Assembly (NCBI GenBank): GCA_037954665.1
Contig: JBBMOL010000545.1
Span: 1 to 64,000, forward strand
Source: Laguncularia racemosa
Taxonomy: Eukaryota; Streptophyta; Magnoliopsida; Myrtales; Combretaceae
Direction of reading: 5' to 3'
Length of the DNA: 64,000 nucleotides
Shown one piece after another: positions 22,846 through 36,232 of this stretch (position 1 is the first letter of the stretch; every line of letters starts with the position of its first letter). The translations under genes and the position numbers were made by a program. Below the pieces are notes generated by a model. That model was not told where the DNA came from and did no database searches. It saw only the letters and a program-made list of their open reading frames with translations.

Positions 22846-24165
22846 AAAGAACCGAAATGACTAATTCAGTGTTAAAAATTATCCAAGGAGTAGACGAGCA
22901 ACTGAGAAAAGGACACAAAATCCCTTCTTTGCAATTTTTCACCTGCACTTTATGGAGGAAACAAGGATTGAATTCCAGTTTTGTTTTTGGATTATCGGCT
23001 TCTTTCCGTGCCCTCGGCTTTTTTTTTTTTATCTTCTAATGAATAGGAAAAAAAATTAGAATAATAATGTACTACATATTTAAATAAATAGAAAATAAAT
23101 ATTAATAATATCTAAATATATATTAGTTATAATAAAATAAGTTTTAAAAGAATATTATTTATATTTTTATGTATTAAAACTTTATCAATGATTCCTTCCT
23201 ACAAATCCATGCTGTCTGTACATTCAAGACAATAGAAAGTAATGATACCTCTCTTAATGTCCCCTCCACTGAAGACTGAACTACAAACAAAGGAATTCAA
23301 GTAACCACTCTCCTCTTTTACTCCGATTGGTGGCTCCAATGTTGAAAAAACAAGTCATTCTATTATTTTGTTTTGCTTATCTCTGTCCGGCTTAGTCTCT
23401 AAGGCTTAAGAGTGAATGTCTTCCTTCCTTTTTGTAGAAAAAAAAAATATTAAATATTATGCGCTATCTCTATGTATAAATATTGAATAAATATCAATAA
23501 ATTATGTATATATAGACTATGCCAAACAGTTCATTTCTCACATCTTACATGTTTCTAGATTTTCACTAAATCTACTCAAATATCGAACCTTATTTCCTTT
23601 GTCCGTTCTTGTAACATTTTTCTTAAAAAAAAAATACAAGCAAAACTAATGCAAGCACAACTTTCCCTTTATTTATATGATCACCCCAGAAAAATAAATA
23701 AATAAAACCCTATCCATTGTTTTAGTGAGAGTAAAGTTCAACTTAGTAATGGTTTATTATATATCTGCATGTTTTGATGTAAAATAATCTCATATTCCAC
23801 CAGAATTTCCAATTGACATGATCTCATACTAAGGGAATGATAAATTGGATCATATTTCTATAATTTAATTCAAAAAAGTTATCATATATAAGTATAAAAT
23901 TAAATTAAATAAAGATGTATAACTTTGTCACTTATAAGTAAATAAAATATTTTAATAGCCAAATTTGAAATGATGTGATATAACTATTGAATTATTCATA
24001 GTTATGAGTTTTATTTGCTCTCTATATGTACAAAAAAAAAAAAAATCCCAACTTTTCTCTCTTTTATATCTCTATCCTTCCCATGCTCTCTTTCACTCAA
24101 CTGAGAAACTATTGGAGTCACCATCATCCAACTCCAATCAACTATTTTTTACAAAGGAACAATAA
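22846..24165 (+). repeat. Local repeat family, copy S0
   Basis: Shares ordered blocks with other copies: 'aattatccaaggagtagacgag' with 27930; 'ggaattcaagtaaccactctcctc' with 28330; 'cttacatg.ttctagattt..actaaatctactc' with 28500, 46825 and 53610; and 'caccatc..caactattttttacaaaggaacaataaagatc' with 52118. No protein motif recognised. The 90-codon open frame 22770-23039 partly covers it but looks incidental. Confidence 0.6.
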
Positions 24166-26900
24166 AGATCAACAACAATAACAAGTAGCCCACCTATAGT
24201 TAAAATAGGGCCCACTAGCCTTAGTTAATTTAATCTTATCAATTGATGTAATTTGTCCAATTATGACCTAATTTAATCAGTTTACTCATTTAGATTTATA
24301 ATGTCCCAAATTCTGTGTGTAGGGCCTATTTGGTTAGTTTAGGTCCAATTGCTCTAATTAAGTCTAATTATTATTCTTATACAAATTTTAGGTCTAATTA
24401 AAAGCCCATTTTTGCTACTATATCCAAGCTAGGCCCATTTTGTCTATTTGATTATGATCATTACTTCCTAGGTCCGATTTATTTATTACGCCTAATTTAA
24501 TTTTAATTTAGGTCTTTAATATATTTTAGACTTTACTAGACATAAGACCCATTTAAATATTTTATTTTACTAAGGCTCATTTAGGGTATAGACTCTAAAA
24601 ATTAAATGGGGCTAAAATAAATTTAGGTCTTAGGTCCATTGAATTCATTTAAATCTATTTTAGTTTAGTTGCCTTTTAATTATTAAGTTAATTCTCAATT
24701 TGACCCAACTTGGCTAATCAAGTTAATTAGGCCCAGTTACTTAAATTATACATAGTCTTGTGGACAACCTTTAAGGAAAGATCTTGGGTTAGATCATGAG
24801 GTTATTTGGATGGATTGGCTAGGGATTGGGTCAACCTTGACCCAAATTATTTAAATCATTTAATCTCTACTCTAAATTATTCAAATTCATTAGTTTAAAT
24901 GCTCATGATTTTAAAAAGTCATAACTTCCTCCCTTTAAGTCTAAATTGAGTCAAATTAAATCCATTTTACTCATTACCACTTTTTCTACCTATTTTATTA
25001 ATAAAACCCTATTTTGATCATTTTAGGCTTCCCAAATTTATAGATCAATCCAAATTATGAAATTTCACTTTAAAAGTCCATTTCTCACTCATTTTCAATC
25101 TAAATCAATCCAAATCAAATCTCATTTATTTCTCATCGCATCTAGTCTTTAAATCATCATTTAAATCCACAATGTAAGCAAAATAAATACCTAAAAACAA
25201 CTAGAATAGCCTTGACACATCTAGATCATCACATCGTATATGATTTTGATCAATTTAATTCCAATTTGAACTTTTATGCACCATTTACATCCAAACAACA
25301 CCCATTCATCAATTTAACATATGGTGGACCTAATTAACTCAATTTTATCACAATTAAACACAATTTGACCATGGAAATCATAATAAAGGTATTAGTCAAA
25401 TTTTACTAGGATTAATATGCATTTTTTGATACTATTTCAACCTTTTTACCTATCAACTTTTGTATAAGCCTTATACTATGAAACAAACTTTCGATCAACC
25501 CAAACATTCACTTCAAATTTTAAGTGATCTTGCTGAAAATTTCTAATTATCATTTCCAAAAATAAATTTGTGTATCGATTCATTTACTCCATCAATTTCA
25601 ACATGTAGATTATCTCATATTCTACATTCATCAATTAAACCACTGCCTGATCTATAATTTAACATATTCATCACCAAATTAATATACTTTAGCACCAATT
25701 TAGATTTTAGAACAAAGATTTAGCCTCGATTTGTTGGTCTAAGTGGTAGTATGCATATACATTCCATTAAGCATGTAATTGTTCATTCTACTCAAATCTT
25801 TTGCTTGAAATATTTATCTAAGCCTCCTATTAACCTATCTAGCATCCCAAAATCATTTAAAGAGACCAAGATACATTCTAAACTATCAAGAATAGTGGCG
25901 AAGTTAAGGATTTATATCACCATTCAAGCTCAAGTTCATCACACATCCATTCATGCAAATCCTAGCACACTAAAACATCATCAATTATCAAATCAAGCCA
26001 AGTTCATGAACTTACCTTTGAAGTGCTTTAAAATTTTCCTTACTCCACAAGCTGGTAGACACTTCTAGGAGCCTTCTAAGTGTTTTTCACTACTTCTAAA
26101 ACAAGTTCTAGCAATAAAATGAACTAGTTAGTGACTAAGACTAAGTTTAGCACACTAATCGATAATTAAACTTGATAAATTATCCACTTACTTCCTTAAT
26201 AACTCAACTAAAGTTTGTTGCCCCACTTTCTTATATCTTCCTACCTTGATTAGTATCTAAAACTTAAGAAACGTCACTTAGATTAATAAAGTATTTAAGA
26301 GATAATTGGGTTAAGTATTGGGGTTTAAGGTTTTAGAGAGATTTTATGTTTTTACCTTAGAAATTTGAGAATGAAAGAGGCTAGGGGCTATTGGAAATTA
26401 GCTGAGGGAAGGAGAGGGAGACCACAAGGGTAGATCCAGTGTCACTATGTGTCTTCCTTTTGTGCACTATGTAAGGATTTTAAATTTTATAATTCAACTA
26501 CATGTTTATAGCATTATAATTCTCCAAATTAATTTACTCATCTCAAACCTTGGTCATCCCTTATTAACACTGAACTTAAGGGCAATTTAGTGATTTTTTT
26601 TAATTTAACCTCTAAATTTAAATTATTCTTTTCCAATTAACTTCAAATAATTTCATAGTGATTTTATGCACCTAATTAGGGTCTTGGAATTTTATTTAGG
26701 ATTGCTAAGTTGTTTTGAAACTAGTTTTGATAAGACTGGGTTCATGAGCAAAAAAGTTGTTTTAGAAAATTTTGGTCCTAAATTTTGTAAATCTATTTAA
26801 TTGACTTCCATTTTCCCCTCTTTTTAATTCTATTAACAATATTTATCAATTTAGGGTTTTTCATGAAGAGCAAGTGACGAAACCCATTAATTTATCATTG
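24166..26900 (-). repeat. LTR-like block J with 'taggtccaatt' motif cluster, boundaries unclear
   Basis: Sits between repeat copies S0 and S1. At 24180-24740 a motif close to TTTAGGTCYAATT / GGCCCAATT recurs at least eight times at irregular spacing. On the minus strand, CAAAG|GTAAG at 26015 resembles the donor-like site of the LTRs of A, E and G. I infer a minus-strand LTR, but TG...CA ends with a TSD were not found. Confidence 0.3.
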
Positions 26901-28204
26901 CTTTCTTTACTTTCTTAATTAGGATGCAATTTAGTTTGCATTTATGCAGTTTAATTAGAATATCTAGACTAATTTCAGATCAAATAGCAATTTGGTTCAA
27001 CTTTTTTTGACAACCTCAATGATAATATTTGCATAGCCAAATAAGAGGTGAAGAAATCGGCCATTTAGCTATCAAACGTCTCAAATTCTTAAGATTTGTT
27101 TACTTATTATAAGTTTCTTATAAAAAAAAATACAAATATAAGTAGTGAAACAACTATCACAATCATAATACAACACAAGCTTATAAAAGATTTTGAAGTG
27201 AAAAGACGCCACTAAATTGCTATATGGTTGAATATTCAAACTATAATTGAGACCTCTTATTAATGTGAAGCCATCTACATACATGAGACTGTGTATAGCA
27301 ACTCTCCTGGAAAGTTATGCTCAATTATCACATGCATTTTGGCTTGACATGTGCCATTAGATTCCACCAAGTCAATGAAGTTGTCGGTAACTTCCACATT
27401 CATACAATAATATATGTTGACAATCCCAAAAGTAATATGTCCTTAAATCTATGATCATATATTTATGGTTGATCCAACTTAAACCTACATTACATACGGC
27501 AATCTATGCTATGCTGGCTTTTATTTCCTTTTTTATCTCTATCTTTCCCATCCATTCTCTACCTACTCTACCTCTACACAGCTTACTTCTCTCCTTTCCA
27601 ATTTATTATATCACATTCATACAAAAGATTTTAAGGTGCAGTTGGTTGCATGTAGGATGTTAAAAGTACAAAAGAGATAGTTTAATTTGAAATTTTATGG
27701 AAGAAATAATTAAAGAAATAAAATTAAAAATACTGTTAATCACACTTAAGGGTTATTAATAAATATTAAAGGCTCGTACTCTTACTAAAGTTGTTCGTAG
27801 AAGTTCTTAAGTTTGTAATTCAACAAATAAGTTTGTCATAACTATCAATATAATATTTGTAGTGATACTAACAGATGTCAATGATGTGATCTTTTATTCT
27901 TACAGTTTGTAAAAATGCAATATAGTGTAAGAAATCATCCAAGTAGACGAGCTACTAAGGAAAGGAATGAATATACCTTCATTACAATTTTTCACCCCAA
28001 TAACTGAGAGAAGACAAGAAGTAAATGGGATGATATTGTAATAAATCATTAAATGGTAATTTAAAACTAAATTTTTTTATATCATTGAATTAATTTATAA
28101 TTTAATATTTACCGTTTGATTTTCACATAGGAATTTTAGTATTTATCCTAATAATTGTCCGAAGTAAATTTCCCCTTCTGTTTTTGCACTGGCGTCGTTC
28201 CCTA

Positions 28205-28221
28205 GGTTGACTAAGTCAACC
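28205..28221. promoter_or_regulatory. Perfect 17-bp palindrome with two inverted W-box cores
   Basis: GGTTGACT-A-AGTCAACC. TTGAC on each strand is the core bound by WRKY transcription factors (established). It lies in repeat copy S1, with no recognised gene nearby, so a regulatory role is only a possibility. Confidence 0.35.
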
Positions 28222-29420
28222 ACAGATAAAACCCTTTGGCATTTTGTTGATTTTCCAGCGTACCAGGGACGAAAGAAAATAATGAAAGCTCTTTTTCTCA
28301 ATGTCACCTCCATGTGAATAGCAGAAAAGGAATTCAAGTAATCTCTCTCCTCTCTTTCTTATACTCCAATTCGTGGGTCCAATGCTAAAAACGACATCTC
28401 CTTTTGCTAGTCTGGGTTCGCTGAGGGAAAACAATTAATTAAATCTACTCCGAATAAAAATTTTAATACCTAGTGTATAATATTTAATGGATATTTTCTT
28501 ATATCTTACACGCTTCTAGATTTAATTAAATCTACTCCAAATAAAAATAGCAATCTTATTTCCTTTCTCTCATTTTGTGGCTCTTTTGTTAAATTAAAAA
28601 AAAAAACCAGAAAAACCAATAAAAACACTACTTTCCCTTATGATGATTTCAAATAAATAAATAAATAAATAAAACCATGTCCATTATTTTATGTAATTCT
28701 CTCCTTCCGAGTTGGTTATTTACGGAGAAAAAAGTTTAGCCTATAGTTGATTTTACATACTGATACTGAAAACAAAAGAGATATTTTAATAAATTTTTTT
28801 TTTGTAAAAAAATAATTTAAAAAATAAAAATCGAAAAATATTATTAACCATCTTTAAAGATCTATAAGAAGACTTAAAGGTTTGAAATCTCATAAAATTA
28901 TTTATAAAAGGTTTATAATTCAACTAAAAATGTTATCACAACTGACGATATGATATTTGCTGTAACACTAACATATGTCAATGATGTCACCTTTTTGCTT
29001 TTGTTCTTAAGGTCGATAAAATTACTATAAAAATCTCATGTTTTGTAATTAACCTTGTTGATAATATAATTATTAAAGTTTTCAAAAATAAAGAAAGTTG
29101 AATCTTTAATTTCAAAAAATGGAATCATATTATAACAATCCTTGTAGAAGAGTGACAAAAGCTTAATATTGAACCTACAATGACTTTGTAACTTTGTAAT
29201 AAATTCTTCATATTCTTTTAGCATTTATAATATATCTTCATAGTTTGTAATTTTATCATAAAATTCATAGGGCTCCTATAAAATGTAAATAAACTTTGGA
29301 CTTCTGAAGTTATCTAAAAAATCCATAACTTTTCTTAACTAAAAATATATTTTATTTGTCAGAAAATTTATTATATTTTATAATTCCTCTAGTGCTTGTA
29401 ATTTCCTTATAAGTTCATAA

Positions 29421-29571
29421 GCATCAAGGGTTGACCCAAGGGGGTAGAGAATGAGGTAAAATGGTTGATATATGATTTGAACCCAAGACCTCTTATTAAC
29501 AAAAGCACACATTTTACCACACAAAAATCTGGAACATTTTGTTGAGATGTACTTTTCAAAAAAAAAAAAAA
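29421..29571 (+). mobile_element. SINE-like tRNA-derived insertion
   Basis: Absent from the corresponding place in S3 (about 54810-54920). It has a box-A-like TTGACCCAAGGGGG at 29431, a box-B-like GATTTGAACCC at 29474-29484, and a poly(A) run at 29558-29571. The A-to-B spacing fits a tRNA-derived pol III promoter. I could not identify a clear flanking duplication. Confidence 0.5.
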
Positions 29572-30445
29572 TACAATATCTAAACTTCCCCTTCTAAGAA
29601 ATTTTAACAATTAATATTTTTCTGAGTTTTGTCCACCCTCCCATGTAGTTCGTAATTCTTTTTAGCTATTCGTAATGTTCCTTAAAATGAAATTTATCTA
29701 CACATTCATAGCTTTTGTTAACATTTCATAATTATATTTCAAGTCTTGTAAATCATATCCGTCCTATCGTAACCAATCCTAAACTTCTCAAATCCACTAA
29801 GGCCTTGCTATATCTGCAAAATTTTTATCATTAAATTTTCAACAAACCATTTTATAACATTATTTTATAATTGTCAATATCTTATAATTTTACCAAAATT
29901 TCGTAATTGCATCACAAGATTTCATAATATATCATAATAGCTCATGATCGTTCTGATATTCATAAATTGCCTTTAATTCCATACAGTATACTTCATCTTT
30001 CGTACATTTTATTTGATTGTCCACAAGTTTACTGCAAATGTTCATATAATGTCGTAAAAGTTCGTAAGTATAGACGACTAATATTAAAAGTTCCCACAAA
30101 ATAATGATAATTCAACTTTAACTAAATGGAAATAGAAATGTCTCAATTCAGCTTATATAATTCAAAATTCTATTCTCATCATAATACTCAAGATCTTTAA
30201 TATTACTTGTATCCATCACACATCCATAGAGTATATGGTGACTAAGATCATAATATAAATCAACATTAGAAATTTCTCCTATTCCCAAAAAAGGTAAAAA
30301 AATTCCATAAGTGATGAGCTAATGTCCACTATATAATTATACAAACACATGCACAAGTCATATGAAACCAATCACACATATGCATCCTACTCTAGTAGCA
30401 ACCACCATTTATATTAATATTCAAATTACTTATTCAAACTACATA

Positions 30446-30680
30446 ACCTTAAGTTATTCTAGGTTGCCATATTATAACACATAACACAATCAGACTTGAG
30501 AGTCTACCCACTCTCTTCACAATCTTGCCATCTTACATATTCATTACCTAATTCACCTAAAGATCACACCCTACTTTCTACTTATTAGACTCTATACCTA
30601 TTGATTATCAGCCTAGTTCCTAAGGATCTTCAAAGCTAAGCTCTATAGGTCACAAACCTGTACTCCCTTGATCAAAACCT
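30446..30680 (-). other. Probable leader of element G, no gene seen
   Basis: Lies downstream, on the minus strand, of a primer-binding site. Consists of short AT-rich sequence. The rest of the internal region of G is not recognisable. Confidence 0.3.
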
Positions 30681-30694
30681 AAGCTTTGATACCA
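30681..30694 (-). other. Primer-binding site (tRNA-iMet type) of element G
   Basis: The minus strand reads TGGTATCAAAGCTT, seven bases after the LTR end '..GGGTGTTATA'. Same primer type as elements A and D. Confidence 0.65.
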
Positions 30695-30701
30695 CTAAAG
30701 T

Positions 30702-32540
30702 TATAACACCCTAGAACTAGAAGTATGAGAACCCATCGTGTGCCACTACTATTTAGTGGCATGTAAGGCTCTTAACCTTCTTAACCACAATTATTCAAGT
30801 AACTTGTTGACTGTATTCAATTAAATAAACAATCTTCATAGCATTCATTATTACAATTCATCCCTAATTATAATATAACTATCATAAATAGAGTAGTTAT
30901 TTTAACACTCCCATTATATCAATAGGCTCCTCATTAAGAAATAAGTCTTCTATCTACAATCAACACTTTTACTAATCTTCATAATAATAATAAAAGTCTT
31001 CTTGTTCACCACTCTACTTATAGCCTACCCTTAGCTCATTGTAAAAGGAGTTGTCATCTAAACCTGCAACTAAAAAAATTTCTTATGTGGGTTGAGCTAA
31101 TACCCAATACATGCTACCAACAAGTACTTGCACATGATACATACATACAAGATTCACATTCATTCAAATACAAACTGGAAACATCTAATGATTTTGTTAT
31201 CTTTATTTTAAATCCATCAAGTAGTATAGGTGTTATCATAACTCAGCACACCATAGTCATTAGAAGTTTTATTAATATGTATATAATCTTATACATTTGG
31301 GATATTGCCACTTTTGACTCTAATACTATAATGTTGGGAGCTGCCACTTCTAGCCCCAAAACCCATGAGTCATCCTAAACCTACCTAGATCATTTCAATG
31401 TATGATTCCATTAGGGATAATGTCACATAAAAATAATTGTGTTACCCCCTAAGAATCTGCAACCATCGGCTCCTAGGCCAAACCAAGCACAATCATATGA
31501 CCAATTCATTACCCAAATGCTTTTTAAGTTCTTTTAATACTACATTATCAAGCACAAAACACAAATAGGGTAGTCACATACCTAAAAGAACTATTTCGAG
31601 ATTATTAGAATAACAATTGCAAACATGAGTATAATCTATTATGTATAAAGAACTAACTTAACACTAACTTACAAGTCAATCTAGATTCACCTTGTTTGTA
31701 ATTCTAAGTGTGGTTTATTGATTTCCTATCCCAATAACTTAGTTTGGTGCAAAAAGGGTTTTGAAGTTCATAAAATTTGAGAAATAGGGAAGAAAAATCA
31801 TTTTGAATATGTTACAGGATGATACGGTTGTGTATATGATCTTATATAGATGCATAGGTAGTAAGAAGGCCATATCTATGGCTGTGTACCTTTTTGTGTA
31901 TCAAGGCCTTTTGACATGCTTAAGTACATAGTTGTGTGGGCATATACCACTTTTTTCACAAATCTGCCCTTATTTTCACCACGAGAAAGGACACGACCAT
32001 GTATCCCTTTCAATCTCAAGAAGGGTTCAATTTCTTTACAATTTACCCCCTTTCTTAAGCCAATCCTCACCCATCTCATCCTTACTTCTAATCTAATGCA
32101 AAAAGTTATTTAATTCCTAAAGCTTAGTGCAAAAAGATTAACTTACTTGGTTGAATTGCTCAAGTGATTCCATGGTTGCTCCAATCACACACACTACCAA
32201 ATCATTTTATCCTAATTGTGTCAGAATTATAAAATAAATCCATCCTTAAGTCAAACATTTATGAACACGAAAGGGCTTACCATAATCCAAATCAAATTAA
32301 CACTTACCTTATGGATTCTATGTATCGAGTAAATTAGTACAAACTTCTAGGTCATCTATTTGAGTGTTGTCTGTAGAGAGGGGCAAATTAAAAAAAAAAA
32401 AAAGACAATAAGGTTTCGTGAGGGCTTATATAGTCTAGGGTTAAAAAAGTCAATATTGCCCCCTATATAACGACAATATTACATCAATACCCTGTTATAT
32501 AAGACTTATTTATTTTCTTATTTTTTGGTATCTTATAGAA
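30702..32540 (-). repeat. LTR G, A-family-like, minus strand
   Basis: Plus-strand start TATAACACCC is one base away from the usual TGTAACACCC. The right end, near 'tttttggtatctta', resembles the reverse complement of the LTR start of A. On the minus strand there is a TATA-like TATATAAGC (32424-32432) and a donor-like AAG|GTAAGTG at 32307. Decayed 'acacgacca..gtgt' motifs occur at 31820-32010. No TSD found. Confidence 0.55.
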
Positions 32541-34313
32541 AGATTATAAAGCATTAATAAGAGATTGTCAACATTAACTATACATGATTATTATGAATGA
32601 ATTCAACTTTGAATGATGCAGAAATGAAAAAATTATATTTAGACAAGATTTATGGAGTTAAAGATGAAAAAATGATGATAGCTATGACTAAGGAGGAATT
32701 CATATTAGACCATTGATCCCATCATCAATAAATGTGAAGCTAAAGCATGGTAGAAAATATAACAATATAGATAAAAAAATTACACCCCTAGAGATATAAA
32801 AACAAAAAGGAAAGTTTATTCTAATTTTTATGTACTTGAGCTAAATTGTAGAGGAACACCATTCATCATTTCCTTACTATTGAAATCTTCATTCTAAAGT
32901 TGTTATGTTTTTCTTTGTACTGTGAGTTAGCTTAGGCTAAGCTAAAGAAGATGGAGTAAAGATGTGAATGTCACTATATCATCGAGTGGTTGATTGTTGT
33001 AACACTTATAAAGTTTTGATTAAAAGAGTCACTAACATTCAACATTTTATCATGGATTTTCAATTTACTAGCTAGGGACTTGGAAATATATTTTCAAGGA
33101 CACTAAGTAATCCCATTTAAATGGCATTAAAGAGTCATTCAAATGGCGCTTAAGAAGTCATTGCTTTGAGTGACCCATACTGATGCTAGTAGTGAAGCAT
33201 CCAAATGCCTTGCTTTAAGGTGAAGTAGGTAAAACTTGGAGATTATCCTTCAAATGCCTTGACTATGGAGTTTGAATGGCTACCTTCGAATAGTTGCTGG
33301 CATTTTGTAGTTTTTATTATTCAAATGCCTCTATTGTGGCATTTGGATGGCAACTTATTGAATAGCAATAATAGCAATTTTTCTCAAATAAGACATAAAA
33401 TTTCACCATAATACACTTATCCATTTCATCAAACAAGGATTCTAACACACTTTTATCATTTTTATAACTATAATTCAACAACCTTAGATTAACACATGGA
33501 TCAAACACAATCATGTTCCATCAAAGCATTATAGTAATACATTCAATCATAGAACATGAACAAATAGTATTATTGAGTTTTCCTAGTCACATAGCCACAT
33601 CTTTATTCATATTAGTCTAAAGGAAGATACAAGTTGTCTAAAGCTCCTAATAGTTGATGAAACAAAATGGAATTATCATTTACTTCAAAAAAATTACTTA
33701 AACAAACTATTCTGCATATTCTTCTATTCATGATTTTCCTACTTAAAGTCCTTGACTCCTATGGCATTTTTAGTTGCTAAATTTGTTCAAAGTTCATGTG
33801 GAGGTATCTTAAAATTTATGAGTATTAATTTAGTATTGGTTTACTTTGTAAATTTTGAAACTTGAGATGAAGCATATGTTGAATATCTTTAAGGCTTAAA
33901 TTTATCTCAACTCTATGTCTAGTGAACTTATTGATATTTTGTCATTTGAGTGTTACAATGCCTCTTCTAAATAGTGATTTATGTTGTGTATAATGATGGT
34001 GGTTGCTTGTGCTTTGGTGATTAGAGGAGAAGGATATTGGAGCTTAAAGTGGTTAGGATAGATAGAGCTTTAGACTTGGAATATTCCTAGGTATGAGAAT
34101 TAACTTGATGGGGTCACTTTGAGGATGTTTTTTAACGTGGTGTAGGCTAGGATAGAGGTGGTGGTGGTAGATTTGACGTGCAAATGACGTAGATCACAAG
34201 AGGTGCGATCTTAACTCTTGCTTTAGGTGAATGTGTTATGAGAAATAAAGAGAGAAAGTTGAAGGTCGTAGTGTGTATATAGAGAGAAAAAGGGATAAAA
34301 AAGAGGAAAGAGG
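32541..34313 (+). other. AT-rich DNA with inverted-motif cluster, no gene seen
   Basis: At 33107-33355 the motif ATTCAAATGCC or its inverse GGCATTTGAAT occurs about nine times, at 33115, 33136, 33209, 33250, 33270, 33325, 33337 and nearby. The remainder has no recognised feature. Confidence 0.5.
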
Positions 34314-34318
34314 TAATG
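34314..34318 (+). repeat. Target-site duplication TAATG of solo LTR E (left copy)
   Basis: TAATG precedes TGTAACGCC. The same TAATG follows GTATATTACA at 41436-41440. Confidence 0.85.
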
Positions 34319-35045
34319 TGTAACGCCTCAAAATCTAGATCACGTTATTGCTCACCACATGCCCTTATCTCACAGAAAAACCTTAAGGCTCTAAATCCAC
34401 TCCGATACACTTTGACCTGTAGTTTCCTATATAAGAGCATTTCATATAATCTTAAAATTCAAATAATAACTTACCCTATTAAACAATATAACATAGCGGA
34501 AGTCTTTAAACACCAAAATAACATCCTCAACAGATACTATCTATTACAGTTAAACATCAAAATTTTTCCTAAAACTTTATCACCATAATAATAATGGTAC
34601 TCTTCATCTTTCTCTCTCTGTAGTTCACCTAAACCTAAGTCATTGTCTAGGTTCTCATCCCCCTAAACACCTACATCTAAAAATGGTTCCCTAAAGGGTG
34701 AGCTAATACCTAGTACGTATAATACAAACACATGCGCATGAAACAAACATAAATGAGTATTACACACATCATGCAAAATTTAAACACAGACAATCATTTC
34801 TTAATATAATTTATGTCCACAAGCAAACAATAGGGTACTCATGACCCCCTTAACACACTTAACACATTAGAGCATGACTTGGTGATGGGAACTACCACTA
34901 CGGGCCCCACACCTATGTACACTTAACCACTTAAACAACGTCCAACCCATATCATTTCCAAGCATGACTTCACTAGTGATAATGTCACACAAAGATCATT
35001 GGGGTGCTCCCTAGGGATCTGCCACTACTGGCCCCTAAGTCGAGC

Positions 35046-35050
35046 TAAGC
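35046..35050 (+). repeat. Target-site duplication TAAGC of element D (left copy)
   Basis: TAAGC before TGATGTGCTT. The identical TAAGC is at 40203-40207 after GATTCCCATCA. Removing D restores the 'gagctaagcacatac' context of the E LTR. Confidence 0.9.
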
Positions 35051-35095
35051 TGATGTGCTTAAAACTAAAGTCTAAGCACATGCAAAACTAATTTG
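35051..35095 (-). repeat. Terminal fragment of an element D LTR (third LTR end)
   Basis: TGATGTGCTTAAAAC followed by 'taagcacatgcaaa' matches the starts of the two full LTRs (35228 and 39199), then similarity ends. Confidence 0.75.
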
Positions 35096-35210
35096 AAAGA
35101 CAATTGAACAATTTCAATCAAATTAGCTTCCAATTACGTAAACTTCTTCTACTCATAAACCAATTCTTCAAATGTTGACGTGATCAATGATGAATATCTA
35201 AACGTGATTA

Positions 35211-35222
35211 GCTCTGATACCA
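35211..35222 (-). other. Second primer-binding site, tRNA-iMet type
   Basis: The minus strand reads TGGTATCAGAGC, five bases from the LTR at 35228. The leader beyond it (35096-35210) differs from the leader of the first primer site. Confidence 0.7.
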
Positions 35223-35227
35223 AAAAA

Positions 35228-36232
35228 TGATGTGCCTAAAAGGGATTTTAAGCACATGCAAATGAACCAAATTACAATCCTTAAAGGATGAGATCAAATC
35301 CAATCCAAAAGGGTAACAAATATTCCATGACCCTAATTGTGTAAGTTGATCCAAAATGCTAAACTTCAAGGAAATAAAATCACAATGATGAAATCCTCAA
35401 TTGAATCACTAAATCAACTTTAAATTCCAAGAGAAATTCCAATCATCAACAATCAAATCAAGGCTCTGATCCTCCTCACAATCAAGGCCATTCTACGGTT
35501 CAAAATATACCAAAATTGAAGGTTGAAACAAATGCTAAAACCAATCAATCTTTATCATTACATAAAGGTTACAAATGAAATCAAATTTAGGTCAAGAAAA
35601 ATCCTAATCAACCCTAGATATGACTCACTAGTGATAAAAAGGAAAAATACAACAAAGGGAATTGATATTACTCATAATTCTCTTTAATGCCACTTGCCAC
35701 AATTTCAATTTTTAGATTGAAATTGATAAGAGCAATTATATTTAAGATCAATCCTAACCCTCACATGTGAAGTGTATATTCTGAAAAGTTTCAAAAACTC
35801 TCCCAAAACCCTACTTAAGCAAGTATTTATACTTGTTCCCTTTAGGGTTAAAATGTCCACAAAATTACAACTATGCCACTTTAGGGTGGCCTGTCCTAAA
35901 AACACAATTACAATCAAATAAAAGTGTCCCAAAAGCTTACACATAAATAGTCTAAAGAAATAATTACAAGTAAAAAATAATAAAAATCCTCAAAGAGCTA
36001 ATGCATCAAGGCAATGTTGAACACAACGAGCCATTAGGTGAGAATCTGATGATGTCCCTAACCGATCAACAATGAGATTCATTTGGCATCCCGTGAAGAA
36101 ATATCATTGTACCTGTAAGATTATCATTCAAATATTTATTAGACAAGGAAAACAAGTGTAAATATAAGTGATTTGGATCATCATCCAAATCAAGTTCCAT
36201 ATCCATCTAGGTGGCCAAAAAGATTCCCATCA
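35228..36232 (-). repeat. Element D LTR, 3' copy (1005 bp)
   Basis: Bounded by TGATGTGCC and GATTCCCATCA on the plus strand. Collinear with 39199-40202, with scattered mostly transition-type differences. Confidence 0.92.

Larger units (their letters stand above)
26920..30445 (+). repeat. Local repeat family, copy S1
   Basis: Collinear with S2 (26940-27640 against 46150-46740) and with S3 (28780-30440 against 54200-55390 plus 57476-57840). Internal blocks recur within S1 itself (27660-27930 against 28780-29010). There is no intact gene. Near 30310-30380 a stretch resembles the 'gtgagctaatacc..acaaacacatgc' part of the A-family LTR, so an older LTR fragment may be included. Confidence 0.65.

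Noticed and set aside
22770..23039. 90-codon open frame in repeat copy S0
   Set aside because: Its paralogous stretch near 27930-28000 does not keep the frame, and no motif is visible.
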